Part shown: in pieces, positions 15,067 to 24,030 of the stretch
Layout: every line of letters starts with the position of its first letter
How positions within the stretch are numbered: position 1 is the stretch's first letter
Assembly (NCBI RefSeq): GCF_022829725.1
Contig: NZ_JAKSYG010000174.1
Span: forward strand, 1-55,455
Length of the DNA stretch: 55,455 bases
Origin: Methylobacterium sp. E-005
GTDB taxonomy: Bacteria; Pseudomonadota; Alphaproteobacteria; Rhizobiales; Beijerinckiaceae
Direction: 5' to 3'
Made by a program: the position numbers and the translations under genes
Notes under the pieces: model-generated
Seen by the model: only the letters and a program-made list of their open reading frames with translations
Told to the model about the DNA's origin: nothing
Databases searched by the model: none

Positions 15067-16836
15067 TCAGCCAACCGCCAAATTAGAGGCTCGGGTCTCC
15101 GTCCATTTTATGAATTCATCGGCTGGAATAGGACGAGCGAAGAAGTAACCCTGCACCTCATCGCACGCAGTTAATCGGAGCTGGTCGAGCACTTCCTGCG
15201 TTTCGACGCCCTCCGCGACGACACGATGGCCGAGATGCTTCGCCATCAAGACCATCATCGTGACCAGCGAGAGCTGACGCGGGTCGGTATCAAGATCACC
15301 CATGAAGGAGCGATCGATCTTCACGACGTGCACCGGCAGCCGCTGAAGGTAGGACAGGCTGCTGTACCCAGTACCAAAGTCGTCGATCGCCAACCGAATT
15401 CCGGCAGCCGCGAGGTCCTTAAGCTGACGTAAGGCCTGCTCGGCATCATTCATCACCGCCGTCTCGGTGATTTCCAGTTCGAGGAACTCGGGAGAGACAC
15501 CATGTCGAGCCAGGACTTGGCTGACACGAGAAGCGAAATCGGGCTCGTGCAGGTTGGTCGAGGAAATGTTGGCCGAGACGATCAGCTCCATGCCGGCCGC
15601 GTGCCACCGGGCCATCTGCGAGACCGCCGTCTCCAGCACCCAGGCGGTCGTTGGCGTGGCTAGGGCCATTCGCTCGACCAACGGGATGAACTCACCCGGC
15701 GAGATCGGCCCAAGCGTCGGATGCATCCACCGCATCAGCGCCTCGGCCCCGACACAGCGTCCGGAGGTCAGGTCGACGCGGGGCTGATAGACCAGACGGA
15801 AACCGGAGGGGCTTTGCAAAGCCGCCTCGAAGTCGCGCAGCAGCGTGAAGCTTCGCTGGGATGCGTTATCCAGCGTGTTCGAGTGGATCTGGAAGAGTTT
15901 GCCTTTTGAGCGCGCATCCTGGGCCGCTCCCTGAGCGATCCTCAGCACATCGGTCGGAGGTAGATCGCCAAGGGCGAAAGGGGCAACCCCAATCACGGTC
16001 GTGCCGATCGCGTCGGGCCCACCGAGCTTGCGCAGCCGCTCGGCCCGGACGGTCAAGAGATCGCTGTATGCGACCTCATCCATTCCGTCGGGAGCCAGGG
16101 CTGCCAGTTGTGTGGCGCCGACGTGGTAGGCTTTCCGCTGGGGCCCGATCAAAAGCCGGAAATTGCGCGCGGCAGCCTTGACCATACTGTCGATGGCAGC
16201 CTGTCCCATGACGCGCACGACATGGTTCATCTGATCGACGGAGATCAAATCCACCAGGACCGCGATCCGCCGTTCTCCAGACGTATGATCACGAGCAAAG
16301 TCGCTCAGGTCATCGATGAACTGCGTTCGGTTCGGCAGTTCACTGATAGGGTCGATGCGTCCGAAGGCATGCTGCAGCTCGATCTGCGACATGACCATGG
16401 CGGCGAGATCGCGCAACGCCGCCAATTCTGACGGTTGTGCTTGCCGAGGCGACGTCCCCAGGACGCACATGGCACCGAGGCCGAAACCGTCTCGCGTGAC
16501 AAGTGGGGCACCGGCATAGAAACGGACGCCGGCCTTTGCCAAAGCGCTGTCGTGATAGTAGGGGTCCGTCAGGAAGTCCTCGATCACCACCAAATCACAG
16601 CTCTCGGCTACCTGAGAACACGGTGCTTTTTGGCGCGTGACCGACCAGTGCTCTACTCCGATCCTGGACTTGAACCATTGTCTGTCGCTATCAGTCAAAG
16701 AGACGGCGGCGATTGACAGGCCGAATATCTGGCTTGCCATACGCGTGATGCGGTCGAAGCTTTCTCCTGGGGGCGTATCCAAGAGGTCGAACCTTCGAAG
16801 CGCATCAAGACGCTCAGTTTCTGCGGCCGACACCAT
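15067..16836 (-). CDS. cyclic-di-GMP phosphodiesterase with GAF and degenerate GGDEF domains
   Basis: A 589-residue signalling protein from ATG 16836, with GGGAG 6 nt upstream. N-terminal GAF domain (about 25-155), then a GGDEF-like domain (about 160-315) that lacks the GGDEF signature (HVGATQLAALAPDG stands in that place), then a complete EAL domain (about 335-580) with GAEALMRW, the DDFGTGYSSLSYLQRLP loop and VVAEGVET. It should hydrolyse cyclic-di-GMP to pGpG, with the GAF part sensing a small molecule or light. It is cytosolic and has no membrane helices. No operon partner. Confidence 0.9.
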   Translation of the reverse strand: MVSAAETERLDALRRFDLLDTPPGESFDRITRMASQIFGLSIAAVSLTDSDRQWFKSRIGVEHWSVTRQKAPCSQVAESCDLVVIEDFLTDPYYHDSALAKAGVRFYAGAPLVTRDGFGLGAMCVLGTSPRQAQPSELAALRDLAAMVMSQIELQHAFGRIDPISELPNRTQFIDDLSDFARDHTSGERRIAVLVDLISVDQMNHVVRVMGQAAIDSMVKAAARNFRLLIGPQRKAYHVGATQLAALAPDGMDEVAYSDLLTVRAERLRKLGGPDAIGTTVIGVAPFALGDLPPTDVLRIAQGAAQDARSKGKLFQIHSNTLDNASQRSFTLLRDFEAALQSPSGFRLVYQPRVDLTSGRCVGAEALMRWMHPTLGPISPGEFIPLVERMALATPTTAWVLETAVSQMARWHAAGMELIVSANISSTNLHEPDFASRVSQVLARHGVSPEFLELEITETAVMNDAEQALRQLKDLAAAGIRLAIDDFGTGYSSLSYLQRLPVHVVKIDRSFMGDLDTDPRQLSLVTMMVLMAKHLGHRVVAEGVETQEVLDQLRLTACDEVQGYFFARPIPADEFIKWTETRASNLAVG

Positions 16837-17133
16837 AAGTTGCTCCCTCATGCCGTCCACGTACTGGCTGCGGTCGCCTCATGTCCTAGAGTGTGGCGAA
16901 CCCCTGCACCGGCCTCCTCCGAGATGCCGCCTCGGCAGAAGTCCGTCTTGTCCGATATGACAGGGCCATGGCCCGTGATCAGGCTTGATCTACTCGCTGG
17001 CAATAAGTCGCGACGTAATCACTTTTTCCTGTGCTTGATATAGTACCAATTTATTACTTATTTCTTAAAAACAGCTTGTTACTGTGTCGGAAGAAACACA
17101 ACAAATGACGGAATTTCAGTGTTGTAGCGATGA
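16837..17133. other. AT-rich promoter region
   Basis: An AT-rich stretch (around 17030-17070 especially) between two minus-strand signalling genes, presumably the promoter of the EAL gene. No specific site was identified. Confidence 0.35.
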
Positions 17134-17652
17134 TTAGAACAGTGCTGCCGATTGTGGCGGGCGGGAATTTGCATCTCCGGAGCTGAAAACACCCAAACTG
17201 CGCAAAGCGTCCCCTAACAAATCGTTACTTATGGAGATTGCTTCATACCGCCCCCCACGGCTTTCAAAGGGGCGTCCGATGCGCCGCGCCACCTCACGCT
17301 CGAACGAGATGAAGCCCTCGATCTCACCACACACGTTGCGCAATGGCCGGCAATCGATCTCGGCCCGGTATTTGGTGCCGTCGCCTCGGTAGTTGGTCAG
17401 ATACCCGTGGAAGCGTTCACCGGCCCTCAGGGCCCGATGAAAGGCGTCGAGAGTCGCCTGACGCGTTTCCTTGCCCTGCATGAAGCGGGGGCTCTGCCCG
17501 ATGATCTCATCTGGATCGCGTCCAACAAGCCGGCCAAAGGCCGAGTTGGCATAGACGATGATCGGGCCCGGCCGCTCTATGGATGCGTCCGTAATCAGGA
17601 TGCCGACCGGGAGGTCGCGGCCAAAGGCACGGATCAATTCAACGATTGTCAT
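17134..17652 (-). CDS. PAS-domain protein related to LOV but lacking the photoactive cysteine
   Basis: 172 residues. A PAS domain covers about 10-125: IVYANSAFGRLVGRDPDEII, then GQSPRFMQGKET, then an EIDCRPL strand. LOV photoreceptors have GxNCRFLQG here; this protein has SPR in place of NCR, so it cannot form the flavin-cysteine adduct. A serine/arginine-rich tail of about 45 residues follows. There is no output domain, so it is probably a stand-alone sensor that acts through protein contacts. The ribosome site is weak. Confidence 0.8.
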   Translation of the reverse strand: MTIVELIRAFGRDLPVGILITDASIERPGPIIVYANSAFGRLVGRDPDEIIGQSPRFMQGKETRQATLDAFHRALRAGERFHGYLTNYRGDGTKYRAEIDCRPLRNVCGEIEGFISFEREVARRIGRPFESRGGRYEAISISNDLLGDALRSLGVFSSGDANSRPPQSAALF

Positions 17653-17912
17653 ATAGGTTGGTCGTCACTTGGTGAGGCTCAGCCTACGGGCGTCCGAGCG
17701 TGAACAGGATCGGGACGTTCCGTAAGTCCGCCTTATACGACCGGCCAAGATTGCCGGCTGATTGCACGCCGACCTCGCGCACCTCCCGACCGCGTCGGCA
17801 GCAGATAGTCCTGAGATAGGCGCGAGCGCGGCCGCGGGGAAGCCTCTGTGTGTCCCTGGCGTCATCGCGGGCGGGTGTTTCATCCGGTTGAACGCTCGTT
17901 AATCTGCATCAT

Positions 17913-18176
17913 GTGAGACGGGTCGCCCCTTCTCGGGCGAACATCTGGTCTAGGCAAGCCGGAGAACCTATCGAACCGGGAGGCCGGCCAAGTGCGCGGG
18001 CACGACAGACCCGGCGGCCCGAGGAGTGGGCCCGGGACCTCGCCCCAGTGATAGCCGCCGTGCGGGCCGAGGGCGCGGTCCCGCTGCGCCAGATCGCGGC
18101 GGCGCTGAACGCGCGGGGCATCCCGGCCGCTCGGGGTGGGGCGTGGACGGCTACACAGGTACGGCGCGTCTCGTAA
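17913..18176 (+). pseudogene. serine recombinase (resolvase/invertase), C-terminal scrap
   Basis: The end of the frame, from about 18010, reads EWARDLAPVIAAVRAEGAVP, LRQIAAALNARGIPAARGGA, then WTATQVRRV. This is the typical C-terminal helix-turn-helix of Methylobacterium and rhizobial serine recombinases. The catalytic domain is absent. The first part of the frame (17913-18000) has no homology. It is a remnant of an integrated element. Confidence 0.65.
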
Positions 18177-18357
18177 CGAATGTTTGGACCTAGACCCGTG
18201 GCAGAGCCGTACTTTCACATAGGTTAGTTCAAGCTCAGTTTAGCACCATCTTTCAACAATGTGAGGCTTACAAAAACGGGAACATCTCCTGATGCTGATA
18301 GTTTATTGGGCAAGATCCTGTCTGGGATCTACTTACAAACAAAAGTTGGGTTTTGAG

Positions 18358-18702
18358 ATGAACGTCAAAAATCTATGCGTTCCCTTGATTGCTGCAGCTC
18401 TGCTTACCGGCGGCGCTAGCTTTGCTCTCGCCCAGGGCGGAGCTGCCGGCGGCGGTGCAGGTGGTGCTGGAACTGGCATGAGCGGCGGTTCCACAGGAAC
18501 AGGCGGCTCGATGGGTGCAGGTAGTGGATCCGGCACCGGCATGAGCACCGGCGGTCAGATGAACAATGGGAGCGGCACGGGGGACCGCATGGGTGCGGGC
18601 AACTCTGGATCGATGAGCACCGGCTCGACCGGAACGTCTGGTTCGATGGGTAAGGGAACCGGCAGCTCGTCCGGCAGCTCGTCCGGCAGCATGGGTCGCT
18701 AA
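18358..18702 (+). CDS. secreted glycine/serine-rich low-complexity protein
   Basis: 114 residues from ATG 18358. Signal peptide MNVKNLCVPLIAAALLTGGA, cleaved near LAQ. The mature part consists of Gly, Ser, Thr, Met and Asn with imperfect repeats of STGTGGSMG and a terminal SSGSSSGSMGR. No catalytic residues. It is probably a surface or periplasmic spacer protein. A hairpin at 18721-18739 just downstream could end its transcript. Confidence 0.7.
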   Translation: MNVKNLCVPLIAAALLTGGASFALAQGGAAGGGAGGAGTGMSGGSTGTGGSMGAGSGSGTGMSTGGQMNNGSGTGDRMGAGNSGSMSTGSTGTSGSMGKGTGSSSGSSSGSMGR

Positions 18703-18719
18703 TCACTCATTTCGCCCCG

Positions 18720-18980
18720 TCACCCGCGAGAAGCGGGTGGCGGGTCAATCGGTATAAACCTCGTGTGGCTGCAATCTGCCCACCGAGGTTTCAGGTGGCC
18801 GAGCATCAGAACATCAAGATCTTCGGCGAAGTCTTGCAACGCCTGGATGGCGGTACAATCCCGGACACAAGTTGAGCCCTCATGGGTCTCCAGGGTGACG
18901 GCGGTAGTCAGCGCCGTCTGCCGGACCGGCTTGATACCGGCGGCGAAGGCGACTTCCTCGCGAACAGTAGCGTTACGCAT
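18720..18980 (-). CDS. hypothetical protein
   Basis: 86 residues from ATG 18980 with GGAG 7 nt upstream (MRNATVREEVAFAAGIKPVR). Contains two nearby cysteines (STCVRDCTAI) and a helix ALQDFAEDLDVLMLGHL. No recognised family. It converges on the glycine-rich gene; the hairpin CACCCGC/GCGGGTG (18721-18739) lies within its last codons and may serve both transcripts. Confidence 0.55.
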   Translation of the reverse strand: MRNATVREEVAFAAGIKPVRQTALTTAVTLETHEGSTCVRDCTAIQALQDFAEDLDVLMLGHLKPRWADCSHTRFIPIDPPPASRG

Positions 18981-19070
18981 TTAAGCACTCCAACTGTCAT
19001 TTGACCGGATGGGCATCAAATAAAGGTGCAAGAAATCAACCCGACATTTTCGAGTCGGGGAGTTTTAACA

Positions 19071-19328
19071 ATGCAAGAAATGTTAATTTCGCCAGAATTC
19101 TGGACCGAGCTTGAGCGTAAGGTGTCGTCCAAAGTAGACGAGGCTCTTAACACAGATGATGTTCCGCACGGGTTGCTAATTTCATATCTGCGCGATCTAG
19201 AGGTCATGGCGCGGACTGCCTGCGATAGCCGACAGACTGTCCAGATCATCGCCTCTGGCCGAAGAGTTCTCGGGGATCGAACCCAAGTTGGGCCGCAGGA
19301 CGGGCCGTTCACATACGCCGTCGCGTGA
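19071..19328 (+). CDS. small hypothetical protein
   Basis: 85 residues from ATG 19071 with GGGGAG 8 nt upstream; the in-frame GTG at 19026 is less likely. Helical (LISPEFWTELERKVSSKVDE) with a C-terminal loop. No family recognised. It precedes another small gene at 19382 on the same strand; the frame of that gene extends upstream and overlaps this stop by 4 bp. Confidence 0.6.
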   Translation: MQEMLISPEFWTELERKVSSKVDEALNTDDVPHGLLISYLRDLEVMARTACDSRQTVQIIASGRRVLGDRTQVGPQDGPFTYAVA

Positions 19329-19381
19329 GCGGATTGGATCTCGGGGCGCCTCAACTGCCAGAGCCCAGATCGGAGAAAAAA

Positions 19382-19624
19382 ATGCTCTACGACGAGATGG
19401 GCCGGTTGGTCGATGAAGCACTTCGGTTGAACGCGAGAATGGTCCAGAACGCCATGCTGCTTACGGTGGCGATGAACTACGCCTGGACCGCAAGTCAGCA
19501 CCGCGAACCTCGGCGAACGAGAAGCGAGATCAAGGCTCACGTGAAGCGGCAAGCGCGAACGAGGCGACCTAAGCGTCGCGGTGTGCCAACAGAGGTCGCG
19601 GCCCGAGGTCTGCGCATCCTGTAG
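19382..19624 (+). CDS. small basic hypothetical protein
   Basis: 80 residues from ATG 19382 with GGAG 6 nt upstream; GTG 19325, overlapping the upstream stop, is the alternative. N-terminal amphipathic helix (LYDEMGRLVDEALRLNARMV) with a hydrophobic centre and a strongly basic tail (SEIKAHVKRQARTRRPKRRG). It could bind nucleic acid, but there is no known domain. Confidence 0.55.
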   Translation: MLYDEMGRLVDEALRLNARMVQNAMLLTVAMNYAWTASQHREPRRTRSEIKAHVKRQARTRRPKRRGVPTEVAARGLRIL

Positions 19625-19650
19625 AGGGATGTTGCGGTACTCGCTGGACG

Positions 19651-20010
19651 TCATCGGGCTTGCTGCACCGGCTTGATGCCAAAATTTCCCACTCGCGGGC
19701 GCGCTCGCGCGAGGCGGTCATGGCTGGCGCTCATCTCGGCCTCGAACGCTTCCATCTCCTCGTCGGTGAAGGCGACGGCGCTGCACCACTGGTAGTGGAC
19801 CGGGAGCGGCATGCCATAGGATGGTACTTTGTAGAGCCCGAAGGCGTCGCGCCGGACTTCTCCGCCGTGGTCGACGATCAGACCGGCATCGAGCAGGGCC
19901 TTCAGCGTCTTTGCCGAGCTGCCCGGGGACTTGCCGCAGCCGATCCGGTCGAGGGCGCGGCGCTCGGCCGAGGTCTGGCCAAGATGGGGCATGCGGGCAG
20001 TCTCGGACAT
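19651..20010 (-). CDS. hypothetical protein, possible winged-helix type
   Basis: 119 residues from ATG 20010 with GGGAGG 8 nt upstream. A helical start with AERRALDRIGCGKS...TLKALLDAGLI has the look of a winged helix, followed by HGGEVRRDAFGLYKVPSYGM and PVHYQWCSAVAFTDEEMEAF. Not a family I can name. It might descend from phage or plasmid, given the nearby recombinase and IS remnants. Confidence 0.65.
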   Translation of the reverse strand: MSETARMPHLGQTSAERRALDRIGCGKSPGSSAKTLKALLDAGLIVDHGGEVRRDAFGLYKVPSYGMPLPVHYQWCSAVAFTDEEMEAFEAEMSASHDRLARARPRVGNFGIKPVQQAR

Positions 20011-20127
20011 CAGCAGGCCTCCCGGTGAGTGGCGGTCATGACATCACCTCGGCGTCCGAAGCCTGTCGGGATGCGTTGTCTTCTATGACAGGGCGCATCC
20101 GCTGCTGCCCGCTCAGGAGCCCCCCCG

Positions 20128-20496
20128 ATGAACATCATCAGTTGGCTGATCTCCATGATCATTCAGTTCTTCATCGGCAGCGGAGATGAGCAAAGAAACA
20201 CCTCTATGGCTAAGGAGAAAGAGGCGGGGCTTTACGTCGGGGAAACATCGGCAAAGGCTACGAATTTCGAGGACGACTATCATGCTGCCACAAACATGCT
20301 GAAGCTGCGGATGGATAAGAATTTCCCGGACAATTATCACGCAAGGCTGAGTTCCGGCGAGAATAGCCCCTATGACCACGGAGAGGATCGGGCACTTGCC
20401 GTCGACACCACGTCGACCGCGATAGCCATGGCGCTTCGGAGCGGAGCCACCGTGAGACAGGCAGCGGAAGCGGGCGCGGTGAGCGTCGGTATCTAA
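20128..20496 (+). CDS. hypothetical protein with N-terminal membrane anchor
   Basis: 122 residues from ATG 20128 with AGGAG 8 nt upstream. The first 17 residues (MNIISWLISMIIQFFIG) form a membrane segment; the rest is polar with ATNMLKLRMDKNFPDNYHAR and a final helix (AIAMALRSGATVRQAAEAGA). Composition is less GC-rich than its neighbours, a possible sign of transfer. No known family. Confidence 0.6.
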   Translation: MNIISWLISMIIQFFIGSGDEQRNTSMAKEKEAGLYVGETSAKATNFEDDYHAATNMLKLRMDKNFPDNYHARLSSGENSPYDHGEDRALAVDTTSTAIAMALRSGATVRQAAEAGAVSVGI

Positions 20497-20497
20497 C

Positions 20498-20846
20498 CTA
20501 GCAGGCAGCGCCACGGCTGAGCAGGAAATCGACTGCCTCGCCGTGCTTGTCGATGGCGCGGTTAGAGATCCCGCCATTGGTCCCGGACGCGGATGTAGGT
20601 TCCGTCCACGCGCATAGACCTGCAGTTCGGCTTGCGGAACTGGCGTAGGCGGTGCTCGATGGTGGCGCGTAGGCCAGCACCCCACGGTTGATGGTGGAGT
20701 GATCCATCTTCATGCCACGTTCCAGGAGCATCTCTCCGATACTGCGGTAGCTGAGCGCGTAGTGCAGGTACCAGGACACTGCCTGCACGATCAGGCTGGC
20801 CTCGAAGTGCCGGCCTCTGAAGTCGCCGCCGGCTTCTCATTTCAAC
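20498..20846 (-). pseudogene. IS6-family transposase remnant
   Basis: Minus-strand pieces of an IS6/IS26-type transposase in more than one frame: RGRHFEASLIVQAVSWYLHY, ALSYRSIGEMLLERGMKMDH, STINRGVLAYAP, then in another frame EHRLRQFRKPNCRSMRVDGT, YIRVRDQW, then AIDKHGEAVDFLLSRG. The start codon region, some internal codons and the entire C-terminal half (second and third catalytic acids) are missing. Inactive. Confidence 0.75.
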
Positions 20847-20849
20847 TTG

Positions 20850-21439
20850 AGGTCAGGTGCGTTAAGGATCATGGGCCGGCTCAGAGGCGGAGGCGGCCAG
20901 CTGGGCAGGTAGGGCTAACAACTCGTGAAAACCAGCGTTATCGCCTTTGCGACAGGCCCAGGCGCCGCGGGTGAACGGCACGGCTCAGTTCCAGCTACGT
21001 CGTTCCATTGCGCAAGCCCTATTGGAACGCAACGGCGGGTAACATGATCGGTCGTGCACGGAAAACGATCGTCTTCCCGACAAACGCTGGCAATGCATGT
21101 TGCGCCCGCCGAGGCTGCCGGAATCTGTCGCAAAAACCACGTCGGAAATTCAAACGTCGAAAAAACGTGTCCGTCGGCAGCCGGCAGCGAGAACGCTGTG
21201 ATGTCCGGTTTAGCACCTCGCGCAACCGAACACCGCCAGAGCGCTTTCGGCCAGCATCTGCCGCAACGCATCGCGTGTCCGAACGTCTCGGATGCATGGA
21301 TTGCCGCCGGTCTTTTTTCGGGCAAAATGCAGCAAGAACCGACATCAAATCGCGCGATCAAACATCCTCAGGTTAACCGATTCAAGGTGGTGACCTCTTG
21401 ATATAAGCAGCGGCATCAAGACAGTGTCCGTGGTCTCGC
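20850..21439. other. long gap downstream of the liv operon
   Basis: No supported gene on either strand; frames are open by composition only. It separates the IS6 remnant from the end of livF. No strong terminator was found, although one would be expected after livF. Confidence 0.35.
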
Positions 21440-22144
21440 TCACAGCGCCAAGCCCATGAAGTCCCTCATTGGAGCGGGATCCGTTCGGAGAGCTGAAGCC
21501 TGCCCCTCGTAGACGACGTGGCCGTTGTTGAAGCCGTAGACCCGATCGGCGAAGCTCAGTACCGCTGCGACGTTCTGCTCGACCACGACGATCGTGCGCC
21601 CTTCCGCGGCCAGACGCTTCGTCAACACGACTAGATCCTGAACGATCAGTGGCGCCAGCCCCTCAAAGGGTTCGTCGAGGAGGAGGATGCGCGGGTCGCG
21701 GACCAGGGCGCGGGCGATCGAGAGCATCTGCTGCTCGCCCCCCGAGAGGGTGCGCCCCCGCGAGGTGCGTCGCTCCTTGAGCCGGGGGAAGATCTCCCAG
21801 ATCCGGCTGAGGGGCCACGCCTTAGGGGCGCTTAGGCACGCGACCCGGAGGTTCTCCTCCACGGTCAGGCCGCCGAACACGGCGCGCTCCTCCGGCACGA
21901 GCTGCATGCCGACGCGGGCGATCTTCGAGGGCGGGAGCCCGTGGATCGGCTGACCGTCGAGGCGGATCGTGCCCGTCCTAGGGCTGAGCACGCCCATGAG
22001 GGTGCGCAGCGTCGTGGTCTTGCCCGCACCGTTGCGGCCGAGCAGGGCCACGACCTCGTTCTGTTCCACTCGCAGGGAGACGCCGAACAGGACGTGGGAA
22101 TCGCCGTAGAGGGTGTCGATGCCCTCGACTTCGAGCAGGCTCAT
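21440..22144 (-). CDS. livF: branched-chain amino-acid-type ABC transporter ATP-binding protein LivF
   Basis: 234 residues from ATG 22144 (MSLLEVEGIDTLYGDSHVLF). Walker A GRNGAGKTT, signature LSGGEQQMLSIARAL, Walker B ILLLDEPFEGLAP and the D-loop and H-loop region (VVVEQNVAAVL) are complete. It powers the LivH/LivM permease together with the LivG half fused to LivM. Its start overlaps the stop of the livMG gene (ATGA). Last gene of the nitrilase-transporter operon. Confidence 0.9.
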   Translation of the reverse strand: MSLLEVEGIDTLYGDSHVLFGVSLRVEQNEVVALLGRNGAGKTTTLRTLMGVLSPRTGTIRLDGQPIHGLPPSKIARVGMQLVPEERAVFGGLTVEENLRVACLSAPKAWPLSRIWEIFPRLKERRTSRGRTLSGGEQQMLSIARALVRDPRILLLDEPFEGLAPLIVQDLVVLTKRLAAEGRTIVVVEQNVAAVLSFADRVYGFNNGHVVYEGQASALRTDPAPMRDFMGLAL

Positions 22145-24030
22145 GCGGCGCTCCCCAGCGTGGCACCAGCTTCCGCTGGCCCGGCACCGAGATAGGCGCG
22201 CTGGACGGCTGCGTCCCGGCGCACGGAATCGGTTGGGCCGTCGGCAAGGAGGCGGCCCTCGCACAGCACGGTGATCCGCTCGGCGAGGTCGAAGATAGCG
22301 TCGAGGTCGTGCTCCACCACGACGACCGTGCAAGCCTTCGCGATGCGTCGGATCAGGGCGCAGGTCGCCGCCCGCTCCGACAGGCTCATGCCGGCCAAGG
22401 GTTCGTCGAGGAGCAGCACGTTCGGGCTGGTGGCGAGCGCCATGCCGATCTCCAGCCGTCGCTTCTCACCATAGGCCAGGACGCTCGCCGGGGTGCCGGC
22501 TCGCTCGCTGAGATCGAGAAGGTCCATCAGGGTCGCGACCTGCGCCTCCATCTCGGGGCGTCCGTCGGCGGGGGCGAGAAGATCCAGACGGAAGCCGCCC
22601 CGCGCCCGCGCCAGCGCCGCTACCCGCAGGTTGTCCTGCACCGTGAGGTTCAGGAAGAGCTGGTTGAGCTGGTTACTCTTGGCGATACCCCGCTGGGCCG
22701 CCCGGCTTACGCCGCCCCCGGTCAGACGCTCGCCGAACAGCAGCACCTCGCCCGCGCTCGGGCTCACCTCGTCGGAGAGCATCTTGAACAGGGTGCTCTT
22801 GCCCGCCCCATTCGGCCCGATCACCGCATGGATCGAACCCCGGCGCACGGTGAAGCTCACGCCATCGACCGCCTTCAGGCCACCGTAGTGCCGGGCGAGC
22901 CCGCGCGCCTCAAGGGCGATCTCCCCGCGCGCGCTGCGTCCGTCCACCGCCGGGCGCGGCATCGGCAGGGCGATCTCAGCCGGGATGGCGCGGGCCGGTG
23001 CCCCGCCGCTCACCTCGATGGCCTCCGTTCGGGCCAGCTCCGCGCGGAGGCGATGGGCCTCCCGGCGGCGGTTCCAGAGATGCAGGATCTCCCCGCAGAT
23101 GCCCCGACGGAGGCCGATCACGAGGCCGATGAAGGCGAGCCCAAGGACGAGCTTCCACAGCGGACCGAGGCCAGGGATGGGCTGGAGGTTGTCGCGCAGC
23201 CACAGCCAGAGGGCCGCGCCGACCAGTGGCCCGACCAAGGTGCCGACGCCGCCGACGATGGTCTGCACCACGAGTTGCCCCGAGGTCTCCAGGGCGAAAG
23301 CGTCCGGCGGCATATAGCTCTGGAACGGCCCAAGCATCGCCCCGGCGAGCCCCGCATAGAGCGCGGCGATGGTGAAGGCGGCGAGCTTGTAGGCCGGGAC
23401 GTCGTGGCCGAGCATCGCCACGCGGGCGGTGTTCTCCTTCACCGCCCGCAGAATCAGCCCCACAGGAGATTTCGCGATGCGGCGGGCCAGGACGAAGCCG
23501 ACAAGGAAGGTGGCCGCAAGGAGCGTGTACATCGGCAGCCCGGCGGTGATCCGCACCGCGTCCGCCCCGAAGCCGATTGTCGGAAGGGGCACGCCGGCGA
23601 TGCCGTTCTCGCCGCCGGTCCAGCCCGAGAGCGGGGAGTTTTCGATAAAATACGCCATCTGGCCGAAGGCCAGGGTGATCATGGCGAAGTAGATGCCGAT
23701 GCGCCGGACGGCGAGCCACCCGACGAGTAGGCCGAACAGCCCCGCCGCCAGCGTCCCGGCCAGGAGGGCGAGCCAGACGCTTCCCACCGTCCCGGAGACG
23801 AGGAGGGTGGCGGTGACGAACCCGCCCGTCCCGTAGAAGGCGGCCTGGCCGAAGGAGAGGAGGCCCGTGAGACCGAACAGGATGTCGAGCCCGAGGCCGA
23901 ACAGCGCCCAATTGAGCGCCCGCGACAGCAGGTCGTGCGAGAAGCCCAGCGGCGGCAGCAGGAGAGGGGCGACCAATAGGAAGGCGGCGAGCGCCAGTTC
24001 GGGGAGGATGCGGCGGAGAGCAGGGGGCAT
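22141..24030 (-). CDS. LivM-LivG fusion: ABC permease joined to ATPase
   Basis: 629 residues. Residues about 1-320 are a LivM-type permease with about ten helices (GLTGLLSFGQAAFYGTGGFV; FAMITLAFGQM). After a linker (about 320-375) comes a LivG-type ATPase with Walker A GPNGAGKST, signature LAYGEKRRLEIGMAL and LLLDEPLAGMS. LivM and LivG are usually separate proteins, although fusions are known in some Proteobacteria. The start overlaps the livH stop by one base (TGATG). Confidence 0.9.
   Translation of the reverse strand: MPPALRRILPELALAAFLLVAPLLLPPLGFSHDLLSRALNWALFGLGLDILFGLTGLLSFGQAAFYGTGGFVTATLLVSGTVGSVWLALLAGTLAAGLFGLLVGWLAVRRIGIYFAMITLAFGQMAYFIENSPLSGWTGGENGIAGVPLPTIGFGADAVRITAGLPMYTLLAATFLVGFVLARRIAKSPVGLILRAVKENTARVAMLGHDVPAYKLAAFTIAALYAGLAGAMLGPFQSYMPPDAFALETSGQLVVQTIVGGVGTLVGPLVGAALWLWLRDNLQPIPGLGPLWKLVLGLAFIGLVIGLRRGICGEILHLWNRRREAHRLRAELARTEAIEVSGGAPARAIPAEIALPMPRPAVDGRSARGEIALEARGLARHYGGLKAVDGVSFTVRRGSIHAVIGPNGAGKSTLFKMLSDEVSPSAGEVLLFGERLTGGGVSRAAQRGIAKSNQLNQLFLNLTVQDNLRVAALARARGGFRLDLLAPADGRPEMEAQVATLMDLLDLSERAGTPASVLAYGEKRRLEIGMALATSPNVLLLDEPLAGMSLSERAATCALIRRIAKACTVVVVEHDLDAIFDLAERITVLCEGRLLADGPTDSVRRDAAVQRAYLGAGPAEAGATLGSAA

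Noticed and set aside
22309..23730. 473-codon plus-strand frame antisense to the livMG fusion
   Set aside because: Shadow of a certain gene; no family.
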